16,142 nt of DNA from DASUFH01 sp036274645. Its GTDB lineage: Bacteria; Acidobacteriota; Terriglobia; 20CM-2-55-15. The stretch lies in NCBI GenBank assembly GCA_036274645.1, contig DASUFH010000330.1, positions 1 through 16,142 of the forward strand. Reading direction: 5' to 3'. A model generated the notes under the pieces. The model was not told the origin of the DNA. It saw only the letters and a list, made by a program, of their open reading frames with translations, and searched no databases. Shown one piece after another: positions 13,912-16,142 of this stretch. The translations under genes and the position numbers were made by a program. How positions within the stretch are numbered: the first letter of the stretch is position 1; every line of letters starts with the position of its first letter.

Positions 13912-14085
13912 GACCTTGAGCCGCCAGTCATTATGCCGTTCTACGAGCGGGTAGGCGTCAAAATTGTGCAATGCAGGGGCCGCCTGAAGACGCGGTTGTA
14001 TGCCGATGCGGGTACCCGCCTTGCCGGCTGGAGCGTCGCGGCGCGGGCGGGGATCAATTACGATGGGCAGGATTTTCCCGCGGCA

Positions 14086-14373
14086 TCAAGGCTTGCGCTT
14101 TCGGCCTTCCTTGCGTTCTTCCTGACGTGGAGCTTTGACTGGAGCAGCGGGCTCTTTCTGAAAGCGCGACACGGCGGACTCCGTGTAATCCGCCTGATGT
14201 CTGCAAGCCTCAATAGCGCACGTTAAAACAAGCTTTCCGGTTGCGATGCCGACCCGGCTGCCCGTTCCATCACTACGGTCGAGGGCAAAGAGGATCGGCA
14301 CCCGGCATTTCTGGCAGCGAACGCCGAGATACCATCGTGCGTCCGCCTTGGGCCATTGAGAAGATATGTTCAT
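14086..14373 (-). CDS. Small four-cysteine (zinc-ribbon-like) protein
   Basis: The 95-residue product contains WYLGVRCQKCRVPILFALDR, with CxxC at Cys20/Cys23, and LTCAIEACRHQADYT, with Cys52 and Cys57. That is the spacing of a treble-clef or zinc-ribbon-like metal site. The tail from residue 70 is Lys/Arg/Glu-rich (APRQEERKEGRKRKP). Short proteins with W-Y-L-G-V-R-C-x-x-C and a distal Cys-x(3-5)-C-x-H-x-A-x-Y are found as hypothetical proteins in soil bacteria. The role is unknown. GGTGA lies 8-9 nt before the ATG. It is followed by about 300 nt before the hydrolase gene on the same strand. Confidence 0.65.
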   Translation of the reverse strand: MNISSQWPKADARWYLGVRCQKCRVPILFALDRSDGTGSRVGIATGKLVLTCAIEACRHQADYTESAVSRFQKEPAAPVKAPRQEERKEGRKRKP

Positions 14374-14473
14374 GTCGTTTTCACCCGGTCGCCGGATGTA
14401 CGGCTGTAAGGTCGCCGAAGGACCCTGATTCCGACCGAAGGAAGAAGCTCCACACCAAAACCCGCTCGTCGTT

Positions 14474-14492
14474 CAAAAACCCCGAAGGTTTG
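14474..14492 (-). terminator. Weak intrinsic terminator candidate after the RRM gene
   Basis: On the minus strand CAAACCTTCGGGGTTTTTG folds as AAACC/GGTTT with a TTCGG loop and ends in TTTTT, about 40 nt past the RRM gene stop. The stem is only 5 bp, so the call is tentative. Confidence 0.4.
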
Positions 14493-14531
14493 GCCTGAGA
14501 GCCCCGCGCATTCGGACGCTGTCACACCGAA

Positions 14532-14855
14532 CTAATAACGGGAACGGCGCATTCCGCCACCACCACCCCGTCCACCACCATGGCCGCCTCCGCCGCCGAA
14601 GTCTCTTTTGACCATCGGTTTCGCTTCATTGACGGTCAGCGTGCGGCCGTCCAGTTGAGCGCCATTCATCTGCGAAATCGCTTTTTCGGCATCCTGTTCA
14701 TCCATCTCGACAAAGCCAAAGCCTTTCGAGCGGCCGGTGTCGCGATCCGTGATGATCGCAACCGATTCGACGGCGCCAAACTGCTCAAAGGCGGACCGGA
14801 TATCACTCTCCGTTGTCTGGAACGACAAATTTCCAACGAACATTTTCTTGGGCAT
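14532..14855 (-). CDS. RRM-type RNA-binding protein with glycine-rich tail
   Basis: The 107-residue product is one RNA recognition motif. RNP-2 is MFVGNL (5-10) and RNP-1 is KGFGFVEM (44-51), with the RNA-stacking aromatics Phe6, Phe46 and Phe48 in place. Residues 87-101 are almost all glycine, followed by a basic RRSRY end. The architecture, length and tail match the small bacterial/cyanobacterial Rbp family, often linked to cold or stress responses. It binds single-stranded RNA in the cytoplasm and probably acts as an RNA chaperone. GAGGAAA lies upstream of the ATG. The 207-nt gap to the divergent 15063 gene holds a TGTATATACA palindrome (14949-14958), which may be part of a shared control region, but I cannot define a full promoter. 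Confidence 0.93.
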   Translation of the reverse strand: MPKKMFVGNLSFQTTESDIRSAFEQFGAVESVAIITDRDTGRSKGFGFVEMDEQDAEKAISQMNGAQLDGRTLTVNEAKPMVKRDFGGGGGHGGGRGGGGGMRRSRY

Positions 14856-15062
14856 TTCTTTTCCTCAGTTTGTAAGGGAACTTCTGGACTAGCGGTAGGC
14901 AACGTAAAACTCGGTCGGCCGTTAGGGACAGGAAGCTTCCGAACATTTTGTATATACAGTGGTCGTAACAATCACTGGTACTCCTAACCATACAGGAAAA
15001 CTCTGCAGAAAGCACGTCTCCAGCAGTTCCGTGTTACCCTCCTGCCCATCGAGGATCCGCCA

Positions 15063-15827
15063 ATGAGAGTCATCATTCTCTCCGCGTTCCTGCTCGGGCA
15101 GACCCTGTCGCACGTTGATTTGCGGACCGCCGGGGTCACCGGGCATGTCGTTGATCTGGATGGCGCGCCGGCCGAAAACATCCGGGTTCTCGCCATTGAA
15201 GGGCTCGATCCGGTGGTTGACGGTGTTCCCGACCGCATCGTGAGCCTCGCCCGAACCGATCGCGATGGACGCTATGTTCTCGACGGGATTCCCCCGGGCC
15301 GCTACCTTTTTGCCGCCGGGCCTCTTTCGGCGCCCCTCTATTTCCCGGGCGTTGCTTCACTCGACCAGGCGTCCGCGCTCCGCCTTCCGCCCGGCGCCAC
15401 CGTACCGGGCGTCGATTTCCGCGTTCCGTACGCATCCATCTCCGGACGCCTGCTCTATCAGGACGGAAAACCCGCTCCCAATGTGCGGATTGCCCTCGCT
15501 ACGGCCCCGCCGGAATCCAGCCGCGGGCAGTCCGGCAAGCGCGCCGCCGCGGACTCTGCCGTATCGACGTTGACCGGCAAGGATGGACGATTCACGTTTC
15601 GGAACGTGCCGATGGGCGCGTATCACCTGGCGGCCGGGCCGGAGAAACAGGCGGAGTTCCTGCCCACGAACTCGAATCCGGAAACCGTTTTCATCGACGC
15701 TTCCACGCCACGTCCAATTCTCGAGTTTCGTATTGCTCGCAGCGATCCGCCTGCCGCAGAGTCCGTTCCGGCCGATGATGTCAATGAGATCTTGCGGCAA
15801 CTGATCGAAGAACGCCGCCGCCAGTAA
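15063..15827 (+). CDS. Secreted carboxypeptidase-regulatory-like domain protein
   Basis: The 254-residue protein has an N-terminal signal-like segment (MRVIILSAFLLGQTLSH) and two beta-sandwich repeats. The first (about 23-121) has VTGHVVDLDGAPAENIRV, the turn DGRYVLDGIPPGRY (68-81) and PLYFPGV (91-97). The second (about 124-222) has ISGRLLYQDGKPAPNVRI and DGRFTFRNVPMGAYHL. A charged helix (ADDVNEILRQLIEERRRQ) ends the protein. The distance from the PPGRY tyrosine to the YFPG tyrosine is 12 residues, the same as in the first unit of the 940-residue protein, so the two are related. GAGGA (15051-15055) precedes the ATG by about 7 nt. It is likely periplasmic or surface-exposed. The binding partner is unknown. 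Confidence 0.82.
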   Translation: MRVIILSAFLLGQTLSHVDLRTAGVTGHVVDLDGAPAENIRVLAIEGLDPVVDGVPDRIVSLARTDRDGRYVLDGIPPGRYLFAAGPLSAPLYFPGVASLDQASALRLPPGATVPGVDFRVPYASISGRLLYQDGKPAPNVRIALATAPPESSRGQSGKRAAADSAVSTLTGKDGRFTFRNVPMGAYHLAAGPEKQAEFLPTNSNPETVFIDASTPRPILEFRIARSDPPAAESVPADDVNEILRQLIEERRRQ

Positions 15828-15981
15828 CCCGGATTCCAAACGTCGCGAAGCTTGGCGCTCGCCTTGGACGCGCGTTTCTCTTGCCGTCCATTCAGCAGTG
15901 TGCTCGTTGTCGACGGTTGACCGCACTGCCGGATGGAGAGTCCCCGGCTCGAAGGGGAGGGCGGGCAGGCGACGGGCCGAA

Positions 15982-16128
15982 TCAGACAGCCTGTCGACGC
16001 CTCCGGAATTCCCCTATCGCGATCGCGGCGCCGACTGCGGCAATCAGAAGGAACAGCCAGACGTATTGGAAGGCCCACGTGGACGGGGGAGAAAGGGCCA
16101 ACTCTGGCTGAGTATGGAGATAGCTCAT
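15982..16128 (-). CDS. Small single-span membrane protein (48 aa)
   Basis: The minus strand from ATG 16128 encodes MSYLHTQPELALSPPSTWAF, then QYVWLFLLIAAVGAAIAIGE and FRRRRQAV, stopping at TGA 15984-15982. GGGAG lies 4-5 nt upstream of the ATG. One hydrophobic helix (about 19-39) followed at once by FRRRR predicts an N-out, C-in orientation by the positive-inside rule. The topology and length resemble accessory peptides such as CcmD, but sequence alone does not support that identity. Its upstream partner would lie beyond the right edge of the window. The 154 nt between it and the 15063 gene show nothing recognisable. Confidence 0.6.
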   Translation of the reverse strand: MSYLHTQPELALSPPSTWAFQYVWLFLLIAAVGAAIAIGEFRRRRQAV

Positions 16129-16142
16129 GTCGCTCCCCGCTT

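Overview
The window looks like chromosomal DNA from a GC-rich member of the Acidobacteriota, probably a Bryobacter/Solibacter-like or related soil lineage. I infer this from gene content: secreted carboxypeptidase-regulatory-like repeat proteins, a TPR plus PD40-propeller protein, two DUF6152 proteins, a small basic protein ending in an EAARRRWAKAKK-type tail, and a pilin-like domain of the type common in that phylum. I see no tRNA, rRNA, CRISPR array, transposase or phage gene.

Layout. Positions 1-201 (minus) hold the N-terminus of a DoxX-type membrane protein. A good sigma70-like promoter (412-441) then drives a rightward block: a 940-residue secreted repeat protein carrying a pilin-like C-terminal domain (478-3300), and two consecutive DUF6152 proteins (3362-4312 and 4401-4790). 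The area 4791-5443 is poor in genes, with the minus-strand remnant of a parvulin-type isomerase and a doubtful 60-residue ORF. A small basic, probably nucleic-acid-binding protein follows (5444-5716). The intergenic stretch 5717-5945 is packed with inverted repeats, including a perfect 22-bp hairpin.

From 5949 to 14855 every convincing gene is on the minus strand. Read in transcription order, these are an RRM RNA-binding protein (14855-14532), a small four-cysteine protein (14373-14086), a possible tiny ORF, a lipoprotein alpha/beta hydrolase, a NatA-like ATPase and a NatB-like permease. The tiny ORF, hydrolase, natA and natB overlap stop-to-start by 4 nt, so the last three at least are an operon. 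At the natB end lies the 5'-truncated rear half of a SnoaL/NTF2-like protein. A 97-bp inverted-repeat element (9888-9984) then separates this operon from a second ABC pair (ATPase 9841-8915, permease 8915-8073). The last gene of the block is a secreted TPR-PD40 protein (7961-5949).

On the right edge a second carboxypeptidase-regulatory-like secreted protein (15063-15827, plus) shares its first repeat unit with the 940-residue protein. A 48-residue single-span membrane protein (16128-15982, minus) closes the window.

The theme is cell-envelope biology: secreted beta-sandwich proteins, periplasmic DUF6152 proteins, two ABC-2 exporters and a lipoprotein hydrolase. The observations I rate highest are the pilin head fused to a repeat protein without its N-terminal helix, a possible N-terminal-histidine metal site in both DUF6152 proteins, the hydrolase-natA-natB operon, and a dispersed intergenic repeat sharing the core GGTCTATGACCGCCC.
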